Positions 18,189 through 27,030 of a stretch of DNA of 64,000 bases are shown piece after piece (the stretch's first letter is position 1; each line of letters opens with the position of its first letter). The stretch covers positions 1-64,000 of the forward strand of contig CAYXSW010000004.1 of assembly GCA_964467915.1 (NCBI GenBank), in the 5' to 3' direction. The notes below the pieces were generated by a model. The model saw only the letters and a program-made list of their open reading frames with translations. It had not been told where the DNA came from and did no database searches. Origin of the DNA: MED-G16 sp964467915 (GTDB lineage: Bacteria > Bacteroidota > Bacteroidia > Cytophagales > MED-G16). The position numbers and the translations under genes were made by a program.

Positions 18189-19517
18189 TTATTTATCATT
18201 TAGTCCTAGAGCGGACATCATACCTGAAGGACCTGTTTTCTTCATTATTTTCATCATCTTCTTCATCTGACTAAACTGCTTAATTAACTGATTGATTTCT
18301 TGTACAGAAGTTCCACTGCCATTAGCAATCCTTTTTTTACGATTTCCATTTAGTATATCTGGATTTTTTCTTTCTAATGGTGTCATAGAATAAATTATTG
18401 ACTCAATTGGTTTGAAAGATTCATCATCAACATCTAAATCTTTAACTTTTGAAGAAACACCAGGCATCATCCCAATTAAATCTTTTAGATTTCCCATCTT
18501 CTTTATTTTCTGAATTTGAGAGAGGAAATCATCTAACCCAAAAGTGTTCTGAAACATTTTCTTTTGAAGTTTTCTTGCTTCATCTTCGTCAAAGTTTTGT
18601 TGAGCTCTTTCTACTAGACTTATAACATCACCCATTCCTAGGATTCTTTTTGCCATCCTATCTGGATGGAAAACATCTAGAGCGTCCATCTTCTCACCTG
18701 TACTTATAAACTTTATAGGTTTATCAACAACTTTTCTGATTGATAAAGCAGAACCACCTCTTGAATCTCCATCAAGTTTTGTTAAAACTACACCATCATA
18801 ATCAATAGCTTCATTAAATGACTTAGCAGTTAAAACAGCATCCTGCCCTATCATGGAGTCAACTACAAATAAAGTCTCATGAGGCTTCAATGATTTTTTT
18901 AAGCCCTTAATCTCCTCCATCATCTTTTCATCTATAGCTAATCTTCCTGCAGTATCAATTATAACAGACTTAAAGCCATTTTCTTTAGCATGCTTAATAG
19001 CTTTTTTTGCAATATTTAAGGGAGATTTAGATTTAGAATCAGAAAAGACTTCAATTTTAAGTTCCTCTCCTATTACATGCAATTGTTCAATTGCCGCTGG
19101 CCTATAAACATCACAAGCAACCATAAGAGTTTTCTTCCCTTTTTTTGTTAAGTATCTACCTAGTTTACCTGTAAATGTAGTTTTACCAGATCCTTGAAGG
19201 CCAGATAATAAAATTATGTTAGGGTTACCATCCAAAGAAATTTCTGCAGATTCACCTCCCATCAGTTCTGTCAATTCATCCGCCACTATTTTAGTTAATA
19301 ATTGTCCAGGTGAGACAGAAATTAAAACGTTTTGCCCCATAGCTTCCTCTCTAATTTTAGAGGTAATCTCTTTTGCAACTTTATAGCTAACATCAGCATC
19401 AATTAATGCTCTTCTTATTTCCTTAATAGTTGCAGCAACATTAATCTCTGTGATTCTACCTTGACCTTTTAATACTTTAAAAGCTCTATCTAATTTATTA
19501 CTTAAGTTTTCAAACAT
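18189..19517 (-). CDS. ffh: Signal recognition particle protein Ffh
   Basis: 442 residues. N domain, then the GTPase G1 (GLQGSGKTTFTGKLG), G2-G4 (DVYRPAAIEQL, DTAGRL, TKLDGDSRGG), and a Met-rich M domain (QKIKKMGNLKDLIGMMPG, FSQMKKMMKIMKK, GMM) that binds 4.5S RNA and signal sequences. It targets nascent membrane proteins to FtsY and SecYEG. The ATG at 19517 is the natural start. A -7-like box (TATTTTTG on this strand, 19525-19532) lies only 7 bp before the ATG and may give a nearly leaderless mRNA. Confidence 0.97.
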   Translation of the reverse strand: MFENLSNKLDRAFKVLKGQGRITEINVAATIKEIRRALIDADVSYKVAKEITSKIREEAMGQNVLISVSPGQLLTKIVADELTELMGGESAEISLDGNPNIILLSGLQGSGKTTFTGKLGRYLTKKGKKTLMVACDVYRPAAIEQLHVIGEELKIEVFSDSKSKSPLNIAKKAIKHAKENGFKSVIIDTAGRLAIDEKMMEEIKGLKKSLKPHETLFVVDSMIGQDAVLTAKSFNEAIDYDGVVLTKLDGDSRGGSALSIRKVVDKPIKFISTGEKMDALDVFHPDRMAKRILGMGDVISLVERAQQNFDEDEARKLQKKMFQNTFGLDDFLSQIQKIKKMGNLKDLIGMMPGVSSKVKDLDVDDESFKPIESIIYSMTPLERKNPDILNGNRKKRIANGSGTSVQEINQLIKQFSQMKKMMKIMKKTGPSGMMSALGLNDK

Positions 19518-19601
19518 AACACTACAAAAATAACAATTAAAGCAAATAATGATTCATTTATTTAACTAATACTCAGTATATTTCATAAATCTTTAATTAA
19601 T

Positions 19602-22034
19602 ATGAATATTATAATAAAACATATCATATCTCTTATAGTATTTATTTCATTAACAGTCTATTTGTTTAGTCCAGTGTTTTTTGAAAATAAAGAAATCAAA
19701 CAACACGATATAGAGCAGTGGAAATATTCTGCTAACGAAACTATTGAATTTAGAAAAAATAATAATGAGGAGGCCTTATGGTCAAATTCCATGTTTTCAG
19801 GAATGCCAGCATATTTAATAGATGTGAAATGGAGTAATTATATAATATCTCACATTCATAAGATATATAGCCTTTTTTTTCCTCATCCTGTAAGTAACAT
19901 ACTTATCAGTTTTATTTCATTTTATATAATGCTTCTTTGTTTTAGAATGAAGCCAGAAATAGCTCTTTTTGGCTCTATAGCATTTACTCTATCATCTTAC
20001 TTAATTATAGGTGTTGCTGCTGGTCACAATGCAAGAATAGGAACAGTTGCATTATTGCCACTAATTATTGGGGGTGTACATTTGTGTATTAATAAAAATA
20101 GAAACTTAGGTTTTATTCTAACAGCAGTTGCTATTGCTCTTCAATTAAGATTAAATCACCTTCAAATAACTTATTATACTTTATTTATATTGATTTTCTA
20201 TGGAAGCAGTCAATTAATCTATCATTATTATAAAAATGAAATAAAATTGTATGTTAATAGAATTTTAGTTCTGATAGTAGCAGCTATATTAGCTATAGGA
20301 ACTTTTTATGGTGAGATATGGTCAGTTCTAGAGTATTCAAGTGAGTCAATAAGAGGGAAGTCTGAAATTACAAACACATCAGGTCTAGATAAAGATTATG
20401 CTTTTCAGTATAGTAATGGTCTTTTTGAACCTCTCACTTTATTTTTACCAAATATACTTGGTGGCTCAAGTAGACAGACATTAGATAGAGACTCTAACCT
20501 AGGAAAAGCATTAAGAAAAAATAATATGAGTACTATTCAAATTAATAATCAACTCAGAAATGTACCAACTTACTGGGGAGATCAACCTCTTACAGCACCC
20601 TATTTCGCAGGTAGTATAAGTTTATTCCTATTAATTTTAGGAATAATGATTTTGAAAAAATCAGAGAAAAATTGGATAATAGCATTATTAGCAATTAGTG
20701 TTTTACTAAGTATGGGTAGTAATTTGAGTTTTATTAATAATATATTCTTTGATTACCTTCCAGGTTACAATAAATTTAGATCAGTAACCTTCATAATAGT
20801 AATTTCTTTATTTTCTTTATCTCTGTTTTCAGCACTAACACTTAACAAGTTATTGTCAGATACTAAAAAATATAAAGAATATGCATTTAAAGCATTCTTA
20901 TACTCTATATCTGTTTATATATTTATTTTTTGTATAAGTTTTATTTTAAATTTTTCAGGTGCAGTTGATTCTAATTTTCAAAATTTTCCAAATTGGTTTA
21001 CTGACGCATTAATACAAGACAGAAAAAGTCTACTTATTTCAGATTTAGGATATGCGTCAATATTTACTATAATTTTATATACAGCCTATCTAGGGATTAT
21101 TTATAAAAACTTCAATAAAAACATATTAATTATTATATCAATATTAATAATTTCTTTCGATCATATGAGGATAAATTCTACACTCTTAAGAGATGATAAA
21201 AGTTGCGAAATTTATGGTGACTGTACATTCATAAATAAAAAATCAAAAAAAATATCCTTAAGCGAATCAGATCAGTTTATTTTAGAAAATAACTCTGATC
21301 GTAAAAGGGTGTATAATTTGCAGAATACATTTAATGAAGCAAAAACATCTTACTTCCATTCCTCAATTGGAGGATATCATGGAGCAAAAATAAGAAGGTA
21401 TCAAGATTTAATTGAGAGAAATATTACTAAAGAAAAACAGGTGCTTGTAGAAAAACTTCAAAATAATAATATTGATTTTAGTAATCTTCAAGTAATAAAT
21501 ATGCTCAATGTTGGATATTTAAAATTTGGTGAGAATAGAAATAATGTTGTAGAAAATAATTATTCTAATGGTAATGCATGGTATATAAAAAATCTGATAC
21601 CAGCAAATTCCGCAAAGGAAGAGATTGAAATGTTAAATAACATTAACACAAAATTTGATGCTGTTTATGATAATTCAATATTTAATCCAAATAATATAGA
21701 ATATTCTACCCAAGGAGTAATTCAAGTGGTTGAACATAATCCAAATAAAATTATTTACAAATCTGAAAATCAAAAAAAATCTTTTGTAGTATTTTCTGAA
21801 ATATATTATCCTCGTGGATGGAGAGTGTTCATAGATGGAAAAGAAACTAAACTTATTAGGGTAAATTATATACTTAGAGGCTTAGAGGTTAATCCAGGAG
21901 AACATACAATTGAAATGAGATTTGAACCATTATCATATAAAATTGGTGATAAAGTTATTTTAGCTTCAAATTATATCCTTTTAATATTATTAATTATTAT
22001 TATAATTTTTGAAATAAAAAAAAATAGAAAATGA
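19602..22034 (+). CDS. YfhO-family polytopic membrane protein
   Basis: 810 residues with about 13 hydrophobic segments and a C-terminal soluble beta domain (SFVVFSEIYYPRGWRVFIDGKET, VNPGEHTIEMRFEP) typical of Bacteroidota YfhO-like proteins. The N-terminal loop carries SNSMFSGMPAYL and further motifs GAGHN and LRLNHLQITYYT, as in GT-C-like folds. YfhO-type proteins are thought to transfer sugars to envelope polymers; that role is inferred here. Its stop overlaps the start of the first plug-like lipoprotein gene (4 bp). Confidence 0.88.
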   Translation: MNIIIKHIISLIVFISLTVYLFSPVFFENKEIKQHDIEQWKYSANETIEFRKNNNEEALWSNSMFSGMPAYLIDVKWSNYIISHIHKIYSLFFPHPVSNILISFISFYIMLLCFRMKPEIALFGSIAFTLSSYLIIGVAAGHNARIGTVALLPLIIGGVHLCINKNRNLGFILTAVAIALQLRLNHLQITYYTLFILIFYGSSQLIYHYYKNEIKLYVNRILVLIVAAILAIGTFYGEIWSVLEYSSESIRGKSEITNTSGLDKDYAFQYSNGLFEPLTLFLPNILGGSSRQTLDRDSNLGKALRKNNMSTIQINNQLRNVPTYWGDQPLTAPYFAGSISLFLLILGIMILKKSEKNWIIALLAISVLLSMGSNLSFINNIFFDYLPGYNKFRSVTFIIVISLFSLSLFSALTLNKLLSDTKKYKEYAFKAFLYSISVYIFIFCISFILNFSGAVDSNFQNFPNWFTDALIQDRKSLLISDLGYASIFTIILYTAYLGIIYKNFNKNILIIISILIISFDHMRINSTLLRDDKSCEIYGDCTFINKKSKKISLSESDQFILENNSDRKRVYNLQNTFNEAKTSYFHSSIGGYHGAKIRRYQDLIERNITKEKQVLVEKLQNNNIDFSNLQVINMLNVGYLKFGENRNNVVENNYSNGNAWYIKNLIPANSAKEEIEMLNNINTKFDAVYDNSIFNPNNIEYSTQGVIQVVEHNPNKIIYKSENQKKSFVVFSEIYYPRGWRVFIDGKETKLIRVNYILRGLEVNPGEHTIEMRFEPLSYKIGDKVILASNYILLILLIIIIIFEIKKNRK

Positions 22035-22411
22035 GATATATTCTTATAATCATTTTGACTAGCTGCACTATAAATAAAAAACCGAATCTAAACCTAAATC
22101 AATCAAATGAAATTAAAGTCTCACAAAAAAGTAATGTAAGTTTATTGAATAGAATAAGATCAAATCCAGGAATCTACATAGAAGGATACGGAGAATCAGC
22201 TAGGGTTTTTACTAAAGGCATATCAAGTATTAACAATCAAAAAGAAGTTCTTTTTATTTTGGATGGAGTTAAAGTAGGAAATTATTCAAAATTGGTAAAT
22301 ATTCTAGACCCCACTAAAATAAAAAATATAGAAGTCTTAAAAAATGCTAATGAAATAGCTTTTTACGGTTTTTTGGGGTCTGGAGGAGTAATTTTAATAA
22401 AAACTCAATAA
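22031..22411 (+). CDS. Stand-alone TonB-receptor-plug-like lipoprotein (copy 1)
   Basis: 126 residues. A short lipobox signal (MRYILIIILTSC, Cys 12) precedes a plug-like domain: LLNRIRSNPGIYIEGYGESARVFTKG, KEVLFILDGVKVGNYSKLVNILDPTKIKNIEVLKNANEIAFYGFLGSGGVILIKT. This is the layout of the plug of TonB-dependent receptors (V.DG.......NILDP..I..IEVLK), but no barrel follows. A near copy lies directly downstream. Role unknown; it could bind a receptor or a ligand. It is coupled to the YfhO gene by overlap. Confidence 0.82.
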   Translation: MRYILIIILTSCTINKKPNLNLNQSNEIKVSQKSNVSLLNRIRSNPGIYIEGYGESARVFTKGISSINNQKEVLFILDGVKVGNYSKLVNILDPTKIKNIEVLKNANEIAFYGFLGSGGVILIKTQ

Positions 22412-22419
22412 ATTTATAT

Positions 22420-22797
22420 ATGAAAAAAATATTAATATTATTGATAATATCTGTATTGACTTCATGTCAAGTTAGTAATACATCTCAATCAAAAGATATT
22501 AAATCAAAAACTACACTTAGTCTCTTGGATAGACTTAGGTCATTACCAGGTTTAAGAATAAGTGGATTTGATGAAAGGAATGCTGAGATCTATTTAAGAG
22601 GTCAGACAAGTGTTAAATATTATAAAGAAGTACTTTTCTTCGTAAACGGGAATAGAGTTGGAAATTATAGCTCTGCTTACCAACTTCTTCAACCGGATAA
22701 CATTGATAGTATCAAACTACTAAAGAGCAGTTCAGAGCTTAATGTTTATGGAGCAGACGGAAGAGATGGAGTCATATTAATTAAAACAAAAAATTAG
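22420..22797 (+). CDS. Stand-alone TonB-receptor-plug-like lipoprotein (copy 2)
   Basis: 125 residues, a paralogue of the preceding gene. Lipobox ISVLTSC (Cys about 16), then LSLLDRLRSLPGLRISGFDERNAEIYLRGQ, KEVLFFVNGNRVGNYSSAYQLLQPDNIDSIKLLKSSSELNVYGADGRDGVILIKT. The shared elements LL.R.RS.PG, KEVLF...G..VGNYS and GVILIKT are clear across both copies, so this is a tandem duplication. Its TAG stop overlaps the opposed stop of the DUF1295 gene by 4 bp. Confidence 0.82.
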   Translation: MKKILILLIISVLTSCQVSNTSQSKDIKSKTTLSLLDRLRSLPGLRISGFDERNAEIYLRGQTSVKYYKEVLFFVNGNRVGNYSSAYQLLQPDNIDSIKLLKSSSELNVYGADGRDGVILIKTKN

Positions 22798-23654
22798 AAA
22801 ATTTTTGGGAAGAATATAGGAGTATTTTTTTTGTACTCAATATATTTTTTGTTGTCACCCCATCTTTTTTCTGCAATATTTTCTAATAAATTCACTCCGC
22901 TAATCTTGTTAAGTAATAAATAAACAAAAAGAGGAGAAATTAGAGCAATTAATTGGTATCCTTCAAAATATGGAAATGATATTATTGTTATACCTAACCA
23001 TAACAGAAACTCACCAAAGTAATTTGGGTGACGTGATCTCGACCATAATCCACTAGATATAAAAGAACCCTTATTTATTTTATTAAATTGAGTTTTTTGA
23101 TGATCAGCAATGATTTCAATCATAAAACCAATAAACCATAACAAGGAACCAACAATAGTAAAAGAGTTAAAATTATTTTGATTAGAACTCATCACAATAA
23201 TGGCAGGAAAAAGACACATAAAAACCCAAAGACCTTGAATTGTAAATGTCATTAAAAACCACGAAAATGATTGTTTAATTTTAATAAATCTTACGTCCTG
23301 TCCAGTTCTCTTTACTCTAAAAAACAAAAAGGAACTTAATCTTAAAGCCCATAATGAGATAAATACAACTAATAGTAAAGAAGTAATATCAAATTGATAT
23401 ACTTGAGATTTAACTAAATAAGAAATGATTATGGTAGATATAAAGGTAATACCTCCAGTTAAATCATAATAATGTTCAGTTTTAAATATAAATGATGGGA
23501 TAAATACTATAATTTGAATTATAAAAATTAAGAACCATAGTGAATAAATAATAGGTATTCCATTAAAAATTATCATATTATATGAAGAAATATAACACAT
23601 CACAAAAGTGATAATCATGATAGATACTGTAACTAAATTATATATTTTCAACAA
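22794..23654 (-). CDS. DUF1295 / steroid 5-alpha-reductase-like membrane enzyme
   Basis: 286 residues with at least seven TM segments. The conserved C-terminal block GLWSRSRHPNYFGEFLLWLGI holds the S-R-S-R-H-P-N-Y-F-G-E motif of the DUF1295/isoprenylcysteine methyltransferase-like superfamily, and DVRFIKIKQSF is typical upstream. It is probably an NADPH-dependent reductase of a lipid or isoprenoid in the inner membrane; the substrate is unknown. Stop codons of this gene and the plug-like copy 2 overlap. Its start overlaps the small lipoprotein upstream by 7 bp. Confidence 0.9.
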   Translation of the reverse strand: MLKIYNLVTVSIMIITFVMCYISSYNMIIFNGIPIIYSLWFLIFIIQIIVFIPSFIFKTEHYYDLTGGITFISTIIISYLVKSQVYQFDITSLLLVVFISLWALRLSSFLFFRVKRTGQDVRFIKIKQSFSWFLMTFTIQGLWVFMCLFPAIIVMSSNQNNFNSFTIVGSLLWFIGFMIEIIADHQKTQFNKINKGSFISSGLWSRSRHPNYFGEFLLWLGITIISFPYFEGYQLIALISPLFVYLLLNKISGVNLLENIAEKRWGDNKKYIEYKKNTPIFFPKIF

Positions 23655-23947
23655 TTTCCAAGATTTACATAAATTGATTCAGACCAACAAGATGTATTAT
23701 TGTTATTGTTATCTGGATCATAAGTTTTTTCTATAGTGTACGTAATTGCTACAAATTGTTTAGGGTATTTTTCATTATCAAGACACTCATACACATATGT
23801 AATTTGATTTATAGAGCTTGTCTTAAATTCTTCTACCCTATCTGGATTCGGGAAGGGAGCCTCTGGAACTTTATTAAACCTACACGATAAGTCATCACAT
23901 GAAATTAAAAAAAGAAATAAAATAATTACTAAATTTCTTGAATCCAT
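23648..23947 (-). CDS. Small hypothetical lipoprotein
   Basis: 99 residues. The signal NLVIILFLFLISC puts the lipid Cys at about 16. The mature part has several Cys (CR, YVYECL, SCWSES, a terminal Cys) and a low-complexity DNNNNNTS run. No known domain is recognised. It overlaps both neighbours on the same strand, so it is likely part of an operon with the 182-residue-class protein upstream and the DUF1295 gene downstream. Confidence 0.65.
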   Translation of the reverse strand: MDSRNLVIILFLFLISCDDLSCRFNKVPEAPFPNPDRVEEFKTSSINQITYVYECLDNEKYPKQFVAITYTIEKTYDPDNNNNNTSCWSESIYVNLGNC

Positions 23948-24426
23948 ATCCTATTTAATTTATTTCGTTTAAAATATTTTCTTTTTCCAAAGGTTCTTAT
24001 AATAAGACCAACTCCTACTCCAATACCACAATTTATTAATATATTTTTATTAAATACATCTTTATAATTTGCTTTTTGAACAAGGGTAAGGTTAATAAAA
24101 TCTATTGCAAAAAAAGCTGCAGATCCACCAATAACAGTTGATCCTATACGCTTTACTCTATTTGATGTCTTTCCTCTTATATCAATAATCTCAATTTTTG
24201 ATATAGGAATCTTTATAGAGTTAAAATTTAATGTACTATCTCCTATCCCTGTCAAAGTACCACTAGAAAACAACTCATCATCATATAATTTAAATCTTAT
24301 AGTTTCTCCTGAATAGAATGAATAATATTTCTGTTTTGTTGCCTTCCTTAACTCAAGGAATTTCTGAGAAAAAATTTTATTCGGCACTAATAAATAGAAA
24401 ACAAATAATAATAAATGAATTTTCAA
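23929..24426 (-). CDS. Hypothetical secreted protein with C-terminal hydrophobic segments
   Basis: 166 residues from a TTG at 24426, chosen because it begins a clean signal peptide (KIHLLLFVFYLLVPNKIFSQ). A longer form from a TTG at 24477 is possible; no ATG exists before it. The mature protein has a beta region (GETIRFKLYDDELFSSGTLTGIGDSTLNFN, IPISKIEIIDIRG) and a Gly-rich hydrophobic segment (VGVGLII). Similar unnamed proteins are common in Bacteroidota. Function unknown. Co-transcribed with the genes downstream. Confidence 0.65.
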   Translation of the reverse strand: MKIHLLLFVFYLLVPNKIFSQKFLELRKATKQKYYSFYSGETIRFKLYDDELFSSGTLTGIGDSTLNFNSIKIPISKIEIIDIRGKTSNRVKRIGSTVIGGSAAFFAIDFINLTLVQKANYKDVFNKNILINCGIGVGVGLIIRTFGKRKYFKRNKLNRIWIQEI

Positions 24427-24482
24427 TATCTCAAGTTTATTATAATTAAAACTCTTATTTATCTTTACTAAAACCAAAAAAA

Positions 24483-26594
24483 ATGAAGAAAATATTAATA
24501 ATCTTACTATCTATAATTAGTGTATCTTGTTCCTATAATAATTCAATTAGTCTAGAGTCACCTAATAATGAAATTAAATTAAATTTTGAATTAGTTGATG
24601 GAGTACCAACCTATTCAGTAAATAATAAAAACAAGAAAGTTATTAACTTATCTAAAATGGGTCTTTTGTTTAATAATAAGATTGATTTTAGTAAGAACTT
24701 AACATTATCAGAAACTAAATCAAGAAGTTTTAACAATTCCTGGAAACCATTATACGGTGAGGAGGAAATAATTTCAAACAACTACAATGAGTTAATAATT
24801 TCATTAAATAATGATAAATATCAAATGGATATTTTCTTTAGAGTTTACAACGATGGTATCGCATTTAAATATGTAATACCTGAACAAGGTGAATTGAATT
24901 CTTATGACATAATTGATGAAATGACAGAATTTAATTTATCAAGTAAAGATTCAGCTCTATGGGTGCCTGCTTTCTCATACAGAAGATATGAGTTTTTATA
25001 TGCTAATTCATCTGTTGATGATATATCCAAAAAATATTACTCTAAAAATGTAGAGGACATATCATATGACACACTAGGAATTGATGCTGCTCATACCCCA
25101 CTCACAATTAAAAAAGATAATGACTTGTATATAAGTATTCATGAGGCAAATCTAATTGACTACTCAAGTATGACTCTAAAACCAAAGGGAAATGGAAAAT
25201 TAGAAGTAGAGCTCTATCCCTGGTCTGATGGGATAAAAGTAAAATCTACAAATGGTATCAATTCTCCTTGGCGAATGGTCCAAATTGCAAATAATTCTTC
25301 AGAGCTATTAGATTCAAATATTATTCTAAACTTAAATGATGACCCTGATGAGAATGAGAATTTTTCTTGGGTAAAACCTGGAAAATATATGGGAGTCTGG
25401 TGGGAGATGATTGGAACTAACGAATCCACTTGGTGGCCATCTAAAAACCATGGGGCAAATAACTCTAAGGTCATGAATTATATGGATTTTGCTTCAAAAC
25501 ATGGATTTGATGGACTATTAGTTGAAGGTTGGAATAAGGGATGGTATCCGCAATGGTGTTGCTCAGGTAATGGCATTCCATTTATCTTCACAGAGACTGT
25601 AGATGACTTTAATATCGAGTTATTATCTAACTATGGAAAAGAAAAAAATATTTCATTAGTTGGACACCATGAGACAGGGGGGCAAATTCAAAATTATGAG
25701 AATCAACTTGAGGATGCCTTTAAACTTTACAATAAATATGGAATTAAAAATATTAAGACTGGTTATGTAAATGACGTAAGTAAAAACATTAAAAGAATTG
25801 ACGAAAAAGGAAATATTCATAAAGAGTGGCATCATGGTCAGTACATGGTCAATCACTTTCAAAAAGTTATAGAAATGGCAGCTAAATACAAGCTCAATAT
25901 AATAACTCACGAACCAATAAAAGATACTGGTCTAAGAAGAAAATACCCAAATTATATATCTAGAGAGGGAGCAAAAGGTCAGGAATTTAATGGTTTTTGG
26001 ACAAATGGAGTTAATCACGCAACAGACTTACCATTCACAAGAATGTTAAGTGGCCCTATGGACTATACACCTGGTATTTTCCAATTAAATAACTTTAGAT
26101 ATGATTCACCCGATTCAAAAAAAATTGATAAGGGAGCAATCGTTCCATCAACATTAGCAAAAGAATTAGCCCTTTATGTGGTCTATTACTCTCCTATGCA
26201 AATGGCTGCTGATCTACCTAAACATTACGAGAAACATTTAGATGCTTTTGAATTTATTAAAAACGTTCCTGTAGACTGGTCTGAAAGAATTATTCTAAAT
26301 AGTAGCATGTCAGAGTATGTAACTATTGGAAGAAAAGATAAAAATTCAAATAACTGGTATGTTGGAGGTATAACAGATGATAAAGAAAGAAATTTTGTAA
26401 TTGATTTTTCATTTTTAGATGATAACAAGGAATATAAAATCACTATATATTCTGATACAAAAGATACACACTGGAAAGATAATCCAATGGAATATGAGAT
26501 AAAGAGTGATATGTTAACCTCAAAAGATAATATTAATATTTACTTAGCTCCTGGTGGAGGTTTTGCTTTAGAAATTAAAGAGATTATAAAGTAA
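24483..26594 (+). CDS. Glycoside hydrolase family 97 lipoprotein
   Basis: 703 residues. Lipobox SIISVSC (Cys about 16), then the N-terminal beta-super-sandwich, a TIM barrel (YMDFASKHGFDGLLVEGWNKGW) and a C-terminal sheet. GH97 signatures HHETGG (E397), THEPIKDTGLRR (E477) and SREGAKGQE (E495) are present; Glu in the HHET position points to the inverting, SusB-like alpha-glucosidase type rather than the retaining alpha-galactosidase type. It would cleave alpha-linked sugars from oligosaccharides at the outer membrane or periplasm. No SusCD pair is next to it. Confidence 0.93.
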   Translation: MKKILIILLSIISVSCSYNNSISLESPNNEIKLNFELVDGVPTYSVNNKNKKVINLSKMGLLFNNKIDFSKNLTLSETKSRSFNNSWKPLYGEEEIISNNYNELIISLNNDKYQMDIFFRVYNDGIAFKYVIPEQGELNSYDIIDEMTEFNLSSKDSALWVPAFSYRRYEFLYANSSVDDISKKYYSKNVEDISYDTLGIDAAHTPLTIKKDNDLYISIHEANLIDYSSMTLKPKGNGKLEVELYPWSDGIKVKSTNGINSPWRMVQIANNSSELLDSNIILNLNDDPDENENFSWVKPGKYMGVWWEMIGTNESTWWPSKNHGANNSKVMNYMDFASKHGFDGLLVEGWNKGWYPQWCCSGNGIPFIFTETVDDFNIELLSNYGKEKNISLVGHHETGGQIQNYENQLEDAFKLYNKYGIKNIKTGYVNDVSKNIKRIDEKGNIHKEWHHGQYMVNHFQKVIEMAAKYKLNIITHEPIKDTGLRRKYPNYISREGAKGQEFNGFWTNGVNHATDLPFTRMLSGPMDYTPGIFQLNNFRYDSPDSKKIDKGAIVPSTLAKELALYVVYYSPMQMAADLPKHYEKHLDAFEFIKNVPVDWSERIILNSSMSEYVTIGRKDKNSNNWYVGGITDDKERNFVIDFSFLDDNKEYKITIYSDTKDTHWKDNPMEYEIKSDMLTSKDNINIYLAPGGGFALEIKEIIK

Positions 26595-27026
26595 TTAGTG
26601 ACAAGCCTTATTATACTTTTTAAGTCTATAATAATTATAAGGTAGAGGAGTATAAAAACCTGCTAATAACATAGGAATTATTACATAAATATTTACCATA
26701 GCACCCCCAGTGATTAAATAATCCACTAGGTTCATTGCCAATTCCATCCCGATCATACTTATAAGAGACATTCCTATTGCTGTCTTAAATGCACTGAGAA
26801 GAGACTGAGAAAAACTCAGAATTATAGTTTCTAATATGATAGAGGTAATTAACCCATTAATTATAGCTAAAACCATTATCTGTTCTACAGGTAAAGTATA
26901 AGAAGTATGTTGAAAGAAAAGAATTGTTCCAAAGTCTCCTATTGAGCAACCTAAAAGACACCAGAGAGTATTTATTTTAGCTTTTTTCCACGTCGATTTA
27001 CAATTCCATGATATTGAAGAGAACAT
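26595..27026 (-). CDS. DUF4396 membrane protein
   Basis: 143 residues with four hydrophobic segments. WKKAKINTLWCLLGCSIGDFGTILFFQH near the start and the ending RLKKYNKACH match my memory of the DUF4396 family, often annotated as copper-related but not biochemically proven. Cys pairs (WCLLGC) and His (QH, ACH) could bind a metal. It begins 4 bp after the stop of nothing larger and abuts the GH97 stop tail to tail. Confidence 0.8.
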   Translation of the reverse strand: MFSSISWNCKSTWKKAKINTLWCLLGCSIGDFGTILFFQHTSYTLPVEQIMVLAIINGLITSIILETIILSFSQSLLSAFKTAIGMSLISMIGMELAMNLVDYLITGGAMVNIYVIIPMLLAGFYTPLPYNYYRLKKYNKACH

Positions 27027-27030
27027 AGAT

